From contig OU343061.1 in NCBI GenBank assembly GCA_910593695.2, forward strand, positions 13,886,340-13,950,339: a DNA stretch of 64,000 bases. The letters are read 5' to 3'. Made by a program: the position numbers and the translations under genes. The notes under the pieces are model-generated. The model saw only the letters and a program-made list of their open reading frames with translations. It did not search any database and was not told where the DNA came from. This document shows, one piece after another, positions 22,050 through 34,000 of this stretch (positions are counted from its first letter, which is position 1; each line of letters begins with the position of its first letter). Origin of the DNA: Ocypus olens. Its lineage: Eukaryota; Arthropoda; Insecta; Coleoptera; Staphylinidae.

Positions 22050-22330
22050 TTCACATGCGTTTGTTGTTTGTTCTAAGGATGATGGCTGCCAACCCACATG
22101 AATTTTGCTTCTTCGCTAATATATGTATCCACCAAATAGTCCGCAAATTTGGCGACTGCTTCACTGGTGGGTTTAATTTATCTTATATCTAGAGTGAAAT
22201 AATCACCAACATCTTCTTCCAAAGATATACATCAACCATTTCGTAACCAGTTTCTTCTATCCCGCTCTTCTTATATTCAGTGCCTAGCCTAAGCTCTTGA
22301 ATATTTCTATAACAAGATTGTTTTAAGTGG
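22050..22330 (-). pseudogene. MULE-type transposase relic
   Basis: The minus strand encodes, across frameshifts, LGLGTEYKKSG (near 22290), then KFADYLVDTYISEEAKF (near 22130) and QTTNACE (near 22060). These occur in this order near the C-terminus of insect MULE-family (FLYWCH-associated) transposases, as I know them. The fragment is short and broken. Confidence 0.4.
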
Positions 22331-22376
22331 AATCAGCAGCCTGTTATTTCTTCTTCTGGAAATACGCCTCCAATAC

Positions 22377-23361
22377 CTATACAGGGTATCCCATTTTAAA
22401 TTGCCACCCCAAATATCTCGAAACCTGAGCATCATGGCAAAAAAATGTTTAATATGAAACTTGTAGGGTTCGGAGGGGGACATATTCTGGTGACCTTGAA
22501 AAGGACCTTGGCATTAATTTTCAAGGTCAAACGAGGGGTCAACTTTCATTTTTCAAATGGAACCCCCTATTTTTTATTGCGGGAAAAAATACAAACTTTT
22601 GTAGGAAACTTTTTTTTATGCTTTTTTTAGGAGTTTTTTACGAGTTTTGTCCGTCATGTTGTTTGAAATCTCAGATGAATCCAGGCTGTGATTCATGCAT
22701 TACCTTCGGCATTAGCATTACCCGAGGTTGTCGATGGGATTTTGCACATCATTGGCCCTGAGAAAGGCCGATGGTTTCAGTGGCTGGAGGTTCGATCTCG
22801 TTCTTAGATCAAATGCTCGATCAAGTGTCCATCCTCGTCAATGCACTTCTGTACCCGTTGGCGAAAGTTTACTTGAATATTTCGAAGAGTTAGGATAGAA
22901 ATTGACCGAAATGCAGCCCTAATCCTCTCCGTCATGCTGCACAGTTTCCATACTGATTAATTGAAAAGTTTGAATATTGATGAAACTTAATGCATCAGAC
23001 GTCGCGCGGAACACCTGATGGCTCGTCGCGTTACTCTACTCCCGCACCTTTGATGCTACTACCGAGGGTAATGCACGAATCACAGCCTTGATTCATCTGA
23101 GATTTCAAACAACATGACGGAAAAAATTCGTGAAAAAACTCTTAAAAAGCATTTAAAAAAAAATCGTAGAATACGATCCTGCAATAAAAAATAGGGGGTT
23201 CTATTCGAAAAATAAAAGTTGACCTTGAAAATTAACGCTAAGGTCATTTTTAAGGTCACCAGCATATGTCCTCCTCCGAACCGTACAACTTTTATCTGAA
23301 AAATTTTTTGCCATGTTACTCAGGTTTTGAGATATTTGGGGTGGCACTTTAAAATGGGTTC
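22377..23361. mobile_element. Long-TIR foldback element, Tc1/mariner derivative
   Basis: The left arm (CCATTTTAAATTGCCACCCC, AAATATCTCGAAACCTGAG, GGTCAACTTT) reappears in reverse complement at 23080-23360. The arms are roughly 280 bases and about 980 bp apart overall. The interior carries a transposase C-terminal tail on the minus strand. Confidence 0.8.
22799..22935 (-). pseudogene. Tc1/mariner-type transposase C-terminal tail
   Basis: The minus-strand frame reads MTERIRAAFRSI ... NFRQRVQKCIDEDGHLIEHL and stops two codons later. Insect Tc1/mariner-group transposases often end with such an Arg-rich helix followed by CI...G..IEHL. It identifies the origin of the surrounding foldback element. 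Confidence 0.6.
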
Positions 23362-23419
23362 AAAATCTGTTGTGATAATTTTTACGATGGTGTTGCTTCC
23401 TAATTTAGGTCATTCTTCT

Positions 23420-23650
23420 TTTGTATATCGAAGAGACATTTAGCTATATTTTTTCACATCTATTGGCAGAGCAGTTGGTCGACCTTGAAAGGCTGGTTTA
23501 CTTCCTCTTGTTCCATTTTTATGATCTATCAAAGTGTTGAAGTGTTATGTACCTGGACTTGGTATAATATTCTCTGTCGCTGCTTCCAAATCTTCTAGTG
23601 AATATTTTCTTGCCGTTCCGGTTTGCTGCATGTAGTCCCTCGCCATCGTA
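23420..23650 (-). pseudogene. pogo-like transposase N-terminal relic (psq-type HTH)
   Basis: The minus strand gives MARDYMQQTGTARKYSLEDL near the start, then (after a stop and deletion) TLIDHKNGTRGSKPAFQGRP. This pattern fits the psq helix-turn-helix and following basic/Gly-Arg-Pro segment of pogo-group (DDE-1) transposases. It is short and interrupted. Confidence 0.45.
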
Positions 23651-24099
23651 AAGGAAAATTAGGATTCAATTTAAAATGTTGAAATTCTTGTTCTTTTGAC
23701 TAAACTCTAGCGGCAACTAGGAACATTGGTAGCATAGAAAAGTGATTTATAAATAGTAAAATAAATACAAAAGTAAAAAATAATAAAAGCTTAAACAAAG
23801 GGTTATTTACTTAACTCGATTTGTTTTTATTGACCAACCAGATTTGGTGTTTTTTTTATATAATGTTGGATATTTGGTTGGATACTCTGGTTGTAATTCA
23901 CTTTTGCCTTCAAAATGAATTTAATGTTATGTTTTCTACATGGTTGCCATGTGCTTAATTACCCTATCATAAAGATTAATTAAGCAATTGCAACATGGAA
24001 TTCATATATCAATGTCATTACATGAAAAAAAAAACAGTACAGACACCCAAATAACCAAGAACCTAAGAAAAATAAATCCAAAATCTGGTAGGCCACTAT

Positions 24100-26296
24100 T
24101 GATAGGGATTATCTCTGTTTTGAAGACGCAATACTCTCATGGGGCCTTGAAATTACAATCAATGATAATACAAGGAAGAATAACTGTATTGATAACATTC
24201 TAATAAATAAAAACATATACTATAACTTTAAGTATAATTCCGCTGTCAATAGAGCTGAACTATCGGATCACCATGCACAAACTATCACCCTTGAAATGTA
24301 CAAACATCACAGCGTTAAATATAAAACAATTCGACCAATTTGCGAAACAGGTTTAAGCAAAATGTATCAAATACTTGACGCCGCTGACTGGAGTTTCATT
24401 TATCAACATCAACAACTGCTTCGATAAATTTATTTCATTAATTAAGGAAGCTAGTGACATCTCGTTTCCCAAAAAACAAGGGAATTCATAAATTAAATTG
24501 GTTTGATAATACGCTTAAAGAAGCGCGAGAAAATTTATTATTTCTAAAAGATATGCATAACAAATATCCACAATTGAATTTAGGTAACTCAATCAAATCT
24601 GCAAAAAAAAAAATACAAACAAGCGATTAAATCAAAAAAAACAAACGCACACAGACAATTATATCACTAATTCTAACAATATCACAAAAGCAATGTGGAA
24701 TATTATAAATTCAAACAAAAAATGTGACAACACTATCAATATTAAACCAACTGAGTTTAACGAATATTTATGTTCTGTAGCGGACGGTATTGTGAAAAAT
24801 CTTAAAGCACCTACATACATGACAAATCAGCAAATTAACCATTTAAAATGTCCCGATCAAATTCAACTTAATATCGAGTTTAAAATTGACCCTGTGACTG
24901 AACCGGAAATTCTCAATATAATTAATAACTTATCAAATTCTAATAGTCTCGACTGTTACGGCCTTAATACCAAAATTATAAAATATCTAGGAAAAATAAT
25001 AACACCTCATTTATCCTACTTATTCAACAAGGCTATTGAAACAAACACATTTCCTAAAGCACTCAAAATATCTCGCGTGGTTCCTATCTATAAAAAAGGC
25101 GATAAATCTGATAAAGGTAACTATCGACCTATATCGATTATTCCGATTTTTAGCAAAATATTCGAAATAGCTTTGAAAACAATAATTTGCTTACCTCAAA
25201 ACAGTTTGGTTTCCATGACAATGGTTCTACAGTAACAGCGTTGGTAGAATTTATGACTTTTATGTATAAAAGCATTAATGATGGCCAATATGTTAGTGCT
25301 CTTTTGTGTGATTTGACAAAAGCGTTCGGCTGCATTTCCCACGAACTATTATTAAATAAACTACAATCTTATAACTTAGATCATAACACTATAACTTTTT
25401 TCAAATCATATTTTTCCGAAAGATACCAGTATGTTGAGTTAGAAAATGAAAAGTCATTACCTCTACCTCTATCGCGCGAAGTATTGCAAGGGTCAGTTTT
25501 AGGGCCATTATTATTTATAATATATGTGAATGACTTAGACAAATACATAAATGAGACAAACTTAATAATATATGCAGATGATACCTCAGCTTAACTTCTA
25601 ATGCAAATATGGAAACTCTATTAAAAGAAACTAATGACATAAAAGATAAGTTGAGCTGCTGGTTCACCGCTAATGAACTTCCCTGAATGAAGAAAAAACA
25701 CAAATAATGATCTTCGGGACTCGCAACATTGATCCGCAATACAAAAAACATAGAGGTAAGTTATTAGGACTTCATTTTGAACCAACTCTAACCTGGTTTA
25801 CGCAATGTGACAAACTTGCTAAACAATTGAATTCGCTCATTTACTTGTTTAGAAATATCGATGCGTCCGTAAAGGTATTACTCATATGCATTATCGAACT
25901 GATACAAAAGATCTATTCAAAAGATTAAAAATCCTAACTTTTCCAAGTGTTTACATACTGCATGCCTTGATGTATGTAAGAACAAACTTATTAAAATTTG
26001 AAACAGTGTCTGATATTCATAACCATAACCTAAGAACCAAGCATAACTTGCATACTCCGTATATCAGACTGGATCGAACTCGTGGCGGCGTCAATTATTA
26101 CGGGATTAAATTGTATAATTCACTTCCGGAACATATCAGAAAGCTGGATGTTAAACATTTCAAAATATATGTAAAAAATTTCCTTTTATTTAACTGCCCG
26201 TTTACTATAGATGAGTTTATAAATCACACTTATGTGTAATTCCTATTTCTTTGACGAGTGTAAATATTTTGTAAATATTTTAGCACAATAAAAAAA
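24100..26296 (+). pseudogene. Third non-LTR retrotransposon, 5'-truncated and broken
   Basis: It starts inside the endonuclease (INKNIYYNFKY ... ELSDHHAQTI retains the catalytic SDH). The EN-RT linker follows, then RT in two frames: 24693-25235 (RVVPIYKKGDKSDKGNYRPI) and 25187-25594 (CDLTKAFGCISH, QGSVLGPLLF, YADDTS). A stop follows just after YADD, then more shifts. The C-terminal tail at 25886-26239 (LDRTRGGVNYYGIKLYNSLP) is open. An AATAAA and poly-A at about 26286-26298 mark the 3' end. The clade is not resolved. It is unrelated in detail to LINEs A and B. Confidence 0.75.
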
Positions 26297-26389
26297 AAAG
26301 TACACACTAGTCCCATGGTATACATCCGCACTTACCCCAACAAGAAAATTCCCTTTTTTTCCTGATATTTTATTTAATTTAATCAGTAT

Positions 26390-26650
26390 TGAGGTTCTCA
26401 TTCTGTTTATCCACCTTGCAAGCTGTTTCTCTTTAATTGTTGCCTCTATGGATTTTATTCTTAGCTCTTGTTTTTTTGCTCATTCTGTCTCTTCTGGTTA
26501 CACCACCTAGTCTTCTTAGATATTCCATTGCTGCAACCCTGATCTTATTGCTGTCTCCTCCTGGCAGCACCCATGTTTCACACCCATTCACGTATGGGTC
26601 TATATGCCGCTTTATAAACTTTTATTTTTGTCTGTTTAGTTATTTCCATC
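26390..26650 (-). pseudogene. RTE-like LINE C-terminal relic
   Basis: The minus strand encodes KIKVYKAAYRP, then in a second frame GCETWVLPGGDSNKIRVAAM, EYLRRLGGVTRRDRMSKKTR and finally QLARWINRM. The GCETW and RRDR..K signatures are those of the C-terminus of RTE-type insect LINEs. Frameshifts show it is dead. Confidence 0.5.
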
Positions 26651-26757
26651 TTGTTTTCATATATCTTGATAAACCGTATTAATAACCAGTAGAAGACTGT
26701 AATTGATAGAGACTTTTTTTTATGAAGTTGATATTATGCGAATTAATTAGAAAAAAA

Positions 26758-26960
26758 TTAGGCGGCTCAGTGGTGTAGAGTATAGAGTGCAAGCATCTGC
26801 CTGCTGCATCACGCGTCGAATGGATTCGATTCCCCACCGGGCGAAACATTTTTCCTACCGAGAAATATCTGCTTGGGTCCGTGGTCGTTGTATTCGTCTG
26901 ATTTCGTTCACTTCTACATTTCATTTCGAATTTATCTAATACAATACTTCGAATTCCGTG
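26758..26960 (+). mobile_element. tRNA-derived SINE
   Basis: The head resembles a tRNA gene: an A-box-like GGCTCAGTGG near 26764 and a B-box-like GGATTCGATTCCC at 26822-26834, with extra bases between. An unrelated tail (TGGGTCCGTGGTCGTTGTAT ...) continues to about 26960. The head does not fold into a standard cloverleaf by eye and is followed by a body, so it is a SINE rather than a tRNA gene. Confidence 0.5.
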
Positions 26961-27439
26961 AGTGGCCGAACGGCTAATCACCTACGGTAATAAAACTAAA
27001 AAAGAGAAATTATCTAAAAGTGAGGTTAGTTTCGTTAGTTATTTAAATACCAAGGATTTAAGATGTGTATATGAGGGCGACAAGCTTACATACCTGAGGG
27101 CCTCGGGCCCGAGTTTATGTAAGGTGCCCAAGGGGTATAAACATCAAGTAAAGCCCATTGCGCATACAAACTTTTATGTTTTACCAGTCTTTTTTTTTTA
27201 TTATTAAATCACGGAAAGGTTGCGTATGTCAAGTTGGCGCCCCACTGAAGAGTTCTTATAGTTCTGAATAGAGTTATCCATTCCTTTTGATGTATCTAGA
27301 AGTAGTATCAACTTTTAAAATAGAGTTCTGTAAAATTGTAATAATTATTCAACTTCACAATTTGAGAGCAATTTGACAAGAAACTGTTAACCCAGTTAAC
27401 AATTTGATCCGTAAATCCTAAAGCTTTAAGTTTTTTAAT

Positions 27440-28150
27440 TAAAACGTAATAACACTCGATCAAAGGCTTAAGAAAAATCAATGTAAACAGTGTCCTCTTG
27501 TCTATGATTATTAAAGGAATTCACGATAAAGTTCTCGAATTCTAACAAATTGGTTATTGTTGACTTCCCTGGCATAAACCCATGTTGTTGACTAATAATC
27601 ACATTTTTAGATAACCAAGCTTGACGAGCTACCAATTTATCAAAAACTTTAGATATCACGTTAAGCCCCACGAGGGACTGTGAGGTATCAACGTAATGCC
27701 ACCCTGTATATATTTTTTTCAGGCCGCGTGTACATAACTCGATCTCACGATTCAATACTTACCTTATGGAACTTATTTCAGTTATTTGATGAGGCATTAC
27801 TTTAATACCACGCGGTCCAAAACCAAAAAATAACTTTACCGGCAGAGTGGCATCAAACTAATGCCTCATTTATTTATTTTTTTATAATAATGCAAAAAAA
27901 AGTTAATAATTCATTACAAACTTGATGTTACTGTATATATTTATAGAACCGAAAAAAACGAGAAATAAATACCCGGTCCGAAGAATAAAAAAAAAATGTA
28001 CGCCGGGGCTTAACGTGATATACATGATTGTGAAGAAACACTACAGAAATTAAGTGCGTCTTTACGATCACCATTCTTAAAAATAGGATGAATATAACTG
28101 CTTTTCCAAACATCAGGAAAACAAGAATTATTAAGAGATAATTGAAACGA
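27440..28150 (-). pseudogene. CR1-group LINE RT fragment, interrupted
   Basis: On the minus strand, 28130-28010 encodes NNSCFPDVWKSSYIHPIFKNG and, after about 250 bases of unrelated sequence, 27740-27470 continues with VISKVFDKLVARQ, QHGFMPGKSTITNLLEF and TVYIDFSKAFDR. These are consecutive RT blocks of the same type as LINEs A and B. The intervening piece may be an insertion. Confidence 0.65.
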
Positions 28151-30463
28151 TAATCAGAATTTATTTGCTGATGTGTTTGAGATGATGATTTAATTGGAAA
28201 GATGGTGCTTTTTTATTAGACTCAACCAAAACTTCAAAATCGACTTTTAGACACGACCTTGGTTTCCGCAGTTCAGATCATATGTAAATAATGAGCACTT
28301 CTCTAGTTTATGTTTACGTGTTTCAAAACAAAATACGTGTAAGTTAAGTTGCATATGATAAATAAACGTGTATTAAAATATTAGTCCGTATTTTTGAAAA
28401 CTTTATCGGTAAAAACCGATCCTCGCTCTAGTAAGGGATACTCATTTAATATACTTATTTTTTTTATAATTATCGAGTATTGAACTTGTTGCTTTCTGGA
28501 AAAGCTAACCAGTTTGCCTTCAATGCATTAAGTGATTTTTTTTTATAAATCCATAACAAATTTCTGCAATTTAGAAAAGAACGGTCCAAAAATCTTTATA
28601 CCCAGAAAGTTATTAAATAAACAAATGAGTTAGTGACTTTTGAGACACAATTTATTAAATTTTTTGGTAAGACCCAATTTTTAGAAATGCCTAATTGCAA
28701 CCAAAAAGAAAATAGGACACCATTGTTATCCATTGCGTGTCTTTTATCTAAAATTTATTCACGTAAATTGAACTTCAATGCCTAATCAATTATTATTGAA
28801 TGTCATTGTCAATATATATCTAGAGTAAAAAAAGATTTAAAAAAAAACAGCTATGCCAACCATTCGTGTTTTGCAACAGCTTGCATGCTTTCATATTATA
28901 AATAAAATATACACGTGGGTATAGTTGCATATTATTCAAATTCAAATAGAGGTTGATTCACACTAGACAAAGATAGTTTTTTGGCCGCAATAGTGCAAGC
29001 ATTATAAGTAGGAATATGTGTCGGAAATATTTTCTAAATATTGATTTTACATTTTTATGTTTCAGAAATATTTAAAGGCCAAAGTAAATATTTATATAAT
29101 AAGTCTATGGAAATATTTGTTGCAAATAAATTAATTTACAGAAACAAATAAAAAAAATAAAGTTGCTACGTTTTCGTTATTATTCTACACGTGTGCAATT
29201 CTCGTTGGTGTTCAAATGGCTGGATTGTAGGCTAGTGACCACCCACCACCGTTTATATAAACCTGAACTCAAGGTACAAAACCATGTTTGTGTAATCAAT
29301 TTTCTTTGTAAATTCATTTGTGATGTTGGATAAAACGAAAAGAAAGAAATGAGCTAAGAGGACCTCCGACAAGGTTTTTGGTTTCTTTTTTTTCTGCCTT
29401 GCCTGTACCTTCCGCCGGCTCTGGGAATACTATATAGTATAGATCAATGCTGAATTTAACTCTACGTCAGAATATATAAAAATATACAGGGTGTTCCATT
29501 TAAAAAGATCGAGATATAATAGTTTAAAGTTAACCAAATGTGATGTGAAATTTTAAACATTCTGTATTTTATAATCAAGATTGGAAGATTCGGGTATTGG
29601 ATTTTTGTAGCCAACATAACAACCCTTCGACTTTCTCTTGTTCAGAGATACGTATTTTTAAAGTGAGTTATGAAAAAGCACTATTAAATTTAGAAAAACG
29701 TCAAATATCTCGAAAACGCTTAAATTATGGTTATGTTAATGATTTTTTCACAGAATTTTATATTGAATTCAAATTTGCAATAAAAAATATAGCATTCCAT
29801 TTAAAATAAGGAAGTTGGTGTTGACTTCCGGTATAACCGGAAGTCGTATAATCTTGAAAATTCTCACTGAAAAGAGCATACCCGATTACATAAATGCTGA
29901 AAATCTCATTACAATGCATCAGTTAACTCCATATACTTTTAATGTGATGGGGTCTCACCCTGTAGTGAAATGGCTGCCTAGAATTTTCCAATGCAGTGCT
30001 GTGTACATTTTGTTCAATTTGACATCTTGTGATTTTTTAAGGTTACCCGTTTTAAAAATAGTTTTGGATGTTTTTATCTGCCGATTTTACTTATATTAAA
30101 CATTAACAGTTATTTCTACAACTGATCATCGCTATTAATAATACATTTAGGATTGTTAATCTAGTTGTTTTATTTAAATTTCAGGGTTTTCCATACCAAC
30201 ATTCCCATTCTTAGCGACGCCACTGAACTGTTAGTTAGGTTATGTTTTAAGGGCTGTCAACTATTTTCTACATTTTGATCTCACGGTATTTCAATATTAA
30301 CGATATAAAAGAGTAGTGTGCACAAAGCATTTTTTACTTTTTCTTCAACTAAACAAACAAATAGATACACATTTCTTTGGTATAATTAAATATAGTAGTT
30401 GTTCAAATAAGTTATTTGTCATTCGTCTTTGTAAAACATATTTTTTGTAGATTTACAAACTGA
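28151..30463. other. Intergenic/intronic sequence with dispersed repeats
   Basis: No gene seen. A repeat at about 28770-28925 (CTATGCCAACCATTCGTG, TTTTGCAACAGC) matches 57465-57600. A MITE-type end TATACAGGGTGTTCCATTTAAA lies at about 29486. Open frames near 29600-30100 show no recognisable protein. Confidence 0.4.
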
Positions 30464-30639
30464 GTGAATATTCATATATTTCGTGTTTATTGTTTATTAA
30501 CAAATACCTTTAAACTTATTCAAACAACCGGTTCTCCTACGCGTGCACGAATACCCATAAAACTAAATCAAAGAAATGATTCCCAATCAAAATCAATGAC
30601 GAATGAATTATGCAAGAGTAACGCGAGTGTCTCCTTGGA

Positions 30640-30939
30640 GCGGCAAAGACGTATTTGTCCCCCGCCTCGCTAACTAATTGCTCACCTCGGCAACGGCGCA
30701 TTATACCTCGCGCATCTCGTACGACCGCTAAATAGTTCCGTTTGTTGACATTCGTCAGTTAGAAATTTTCGGGCCGTCTGCTCGCGCGTTCTCCTTGCAC
30801 TGAAATTAATTATTTGATTACTGAATCGAAACGTTACACGCGAACGGTGCAATTTGTTATTGAAATAAGGTTAAGTGTGAAAAATTCAAACAGAACAAAA
30901 ACGACGGCTTCGCTCAGTGTAAACGCGAATGATGTTGTG
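30640..30939 (+). promoter_or_regulatory. Candidate ACC promoter and 5' UTR
   Basis: A GC-rich island (about 30640-30800) stands out from AT-rich flanks. TCGTCAGTT at 30753-30760 contains the insect initiator TCAGT with A at 30757. A weak TATA-like CTAAATAG lies 28 bases upstream (30728-30735). The first in-frame ATG is at 30940, giving a leader of about 180 bases. Assignments rest on consensus and position only. Confidence 0.45.
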
Positions 30940-31049
30940 ATGCAGGAAAACTCCCCCCAATACTTACCCAAACGTTGCAAGTTTGATTTTGAAAAGTGTT
31001 TTTTAGAGATGGGCGACATCGGTTGCAACGTGAAATTTTACTTGGACAG
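30940..31049 (+). CDS. ACC: ACC alternative first coding exon
   Basis: The ATG opens MQENSPQYLPKRCKF... and the exon ends ...VKFYLD plus the two bases AG before GTAAAG (31050). The split codon completes as AGG (Arg) on joining exon 2, giving YLD-R-PSMSQGT, the conserved insect ACC phosphosite context. No earlier in-frame ATG exists after the last upstream stop, so this start is preferred. Confidence 0.75.
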
Positions 31050-34000
31050 GTAAAGCGCTCGTTCCGATCCACTAACCTAACCAGACCACCCGTGAAACGT
31101 CAGTTTGAATGGTTATTGTTTTGGTAAAAGGTACACTTTAGATTGAATGGAAGATTTATATTTTATAGCTAGTTAAATATTGTTGTTATACCTTAGAAAA
31201 ATCAAATTAAGTATTACTTATTTTTTTTTTTTGTAATCAATCTTCCTTTTTTATTTTCAGATAATTGTAGTAATTATTTATTTAATTGATATTGAAGAAT
31301 GTTTTATTCATTACAGATAATTGTTGTACATTGAAACTTCGTAGGGAGAGGTAACGTGGCATTCAATCCAATCGGGTGTAATTTTGGCATTTCAAAAGTT
31401 TTAAGGTTGAACAATTGTCACGCACTGACAAATGAGTAATTTTGTTTGTTTTATTGCAGGCCCAGCATGTCCCAGGGGACGGTGATGCTGCACAACCGGT
31501 TACAAGAAAAAGATTTCACCGTAGCCACACCTGAGGAATTCATCAAGCGGTTCAATGGGACTAAAGTTATAAATAAGGTTTGTTAAAATTATAAATATTT
31601 AAAATAATTTTCCCTATGTTTATAATGAAGAAGTTTCCAGCAGTAAATAATATTTGAAGCTCTATAGGGTCTATGTGATTTAGGAAAATTACTGTATCTT
31701 AACCATAAAAACTTTTATGAAAAATCATTGTATTAACACTACCAATACTAATACACTGCAAATATAAATTTTTAAGGGCAGAGCCGGAGATATTTTGTCA
31801 CCTGAAGCAACACTAGTAATTGCGTAATTAATCATATGTTAAACTTAACTGATTAGAGATGGGTAACTCATGAGCGAGTCAATTAAAAGAGTCGAGTCTT
31901 AAAAATGAATCGAGAGTAGAGATGGGTGAAATGACTTTTTGTGAGTAAACTTGCTGCGAAGAGTCGATTCTTGAAGTGACTCGAGCAATGAAAAATTATG
32001 TAAAAGAAAGGCCCTCACTTCCAAAACTTCTATGTACCCCGTAATTCTCAACACAGTGACACAAGTCACTTGACTTTAGACTTATTTCTAAGAGTTGACT
32101 CTTTTAATCGAGTTATTACTCGTAATTCTCAACACAGTGACACATGTCACTTGACTTTAGACTCATTTCTAAGAGTTGACTCTTGTAATCGAGTTACTCA
32201 TGAGTTATCCAGCTCCAGCCGAGAGTTAAGTGACTCCTAAGTAAATTTCCCGAGATATACGAGATTTTGCTCTCCATAATTTTAAATATGCCCTTATTAC
32301 TTTATTGTTATGACAACAAATTTTCAAATCCAATTTATTCAAAAGTTTGCAACCCTTTAAAAGAAAAATATGACATGTAGAGAAAACAATTCTCTATAAA
32401 AAAAGTTTAAAAAAAGTTTGTCAGAGCAACAAAATAATAAGGGCCTAACTAATTTTGAACACTGGATACATTATTTAATACCAAACAACTTTTATTTAAT
32501 CATTTTTAGGTCCGGTAAATAATTAAGAAAATATACACATAAACGATATCCTGACCACTTATTTTCAAATCAAATTTACCAAAGAAAATTCATGTGACCC
32601 TGAAAAAATAAGACTCGTGTATAGAAAAAAGTGCTCTATTCAAAAAGTAAAAAGAACAGGGTAGGTTTGTTGGCATAGCAACGCAACAATAAAGGTACAA
32701 ATTATTCAATGTCATTACTAGATGCGTTTTTAAATACCAAACAACTACTTTTATTCAGATAATTTTTAGATCTTATTTATAATTCAAAATATATAGTGAT
32801 TATGCTATATTTTTAGATACCCTGTATATATGGGAAAACAACTAATAGTTATAATAATAACTAATGATGCAATTAATTACATTTTTAAATCATAAATTAA
32901 CCAGTTAACATCCACAACAAAATGAATAGAATTTTTTAACAATATCTTGTACATGCCTTTAAAGTACCTTCAAATATCAGTAAATAAAAAGATGGTGATG
33001 TGGCCATCATGTTACTTTCTCCGACTTGATGGTATCATTTATATTTACGCTTTCATGGTTTATTTTCAATTTAAATCGTATTTTAAATGTACATCGAGCT
33101 TTTTGTAGACTTGGATGAAACTGACGTTTAAAACGTCAAAATTATGAAAGATGGAAAAATTATACTTCAAATTCAAAAACTCAGTTTACTCAAAAACTAA
33201 AGAGATTTCGAAAAAAACTTATTCTTTATAAGTCGTTCATTTTGGCATTCTCTACAATTATTATTAACATAATTTTGCTGTAACTATTATTGTTTCATAA
33301 TTATAAACCAAAAATGAAAAAAATAAAATAAATTTGTTTCTCGAATAACAATGATTTTTTGAAAAATGTTTTCAAACAAAATAAGCTCATTTCTTTATTG
33401 TCTTTAATATTTGCTTAAATGTTTTTGTGATAAGGTAAACACCCACTTCCAGTGTTCGAAATTTTACCAAAAGCTTTTCAGTTCTTCGGATTATCAAATA
33501 AGATGGATGTCCAAAGTTTCATATCAATTGCTGTATTAGTTTTTGAGATACAGCGCACTGACACATACATACAGACACACAGATACAGACACAAATTTTT
33601 TTTTCCAGAAATTGTTGAAATGGCATCTAGGGACCCCAAAACGGATATTTCCGTTAAAAAAAAATTTGAAAAAAAATCACGATCACAATACTTAATCGTA
33701 CTTCCTTACGGACAAAGTAAAAATAGTATATTAAAGAACAAATTTTGTAAACGGATTTATATCACACACCACCAAGTTGCAAGGACAAGTGCGAATGAGT
33801 TATTTATACTATTTTTATATTTTGCCCTTTTTAAAAGAAAAATGTACAATTTTAAAATTTAGGGAATTTATTCAAATGTAGTTGACGTTGGTAACCATAA
33901 TGTGTCAATGTCACATGAATGTTTTGAGGTTATGTAAGGTAGAAGTTATTTATATACGGCTTATAATCGTTTGACTTTTCAATGCTGCTAACTTGAAAAA

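Noticed and set aside
26761..26846. Functional tRNA gene
   Set aside because: A- and B-box-like words exist, but the region is longer than a tRNA, has no clean cloverleaf by eye and continues into a SINE body.
29597..30099. Two adjacent open frames as a small gene
   Set aside because: Composition is AT-rich and non-coding-like; the left flank is a MITE-type end; no motif recognised.
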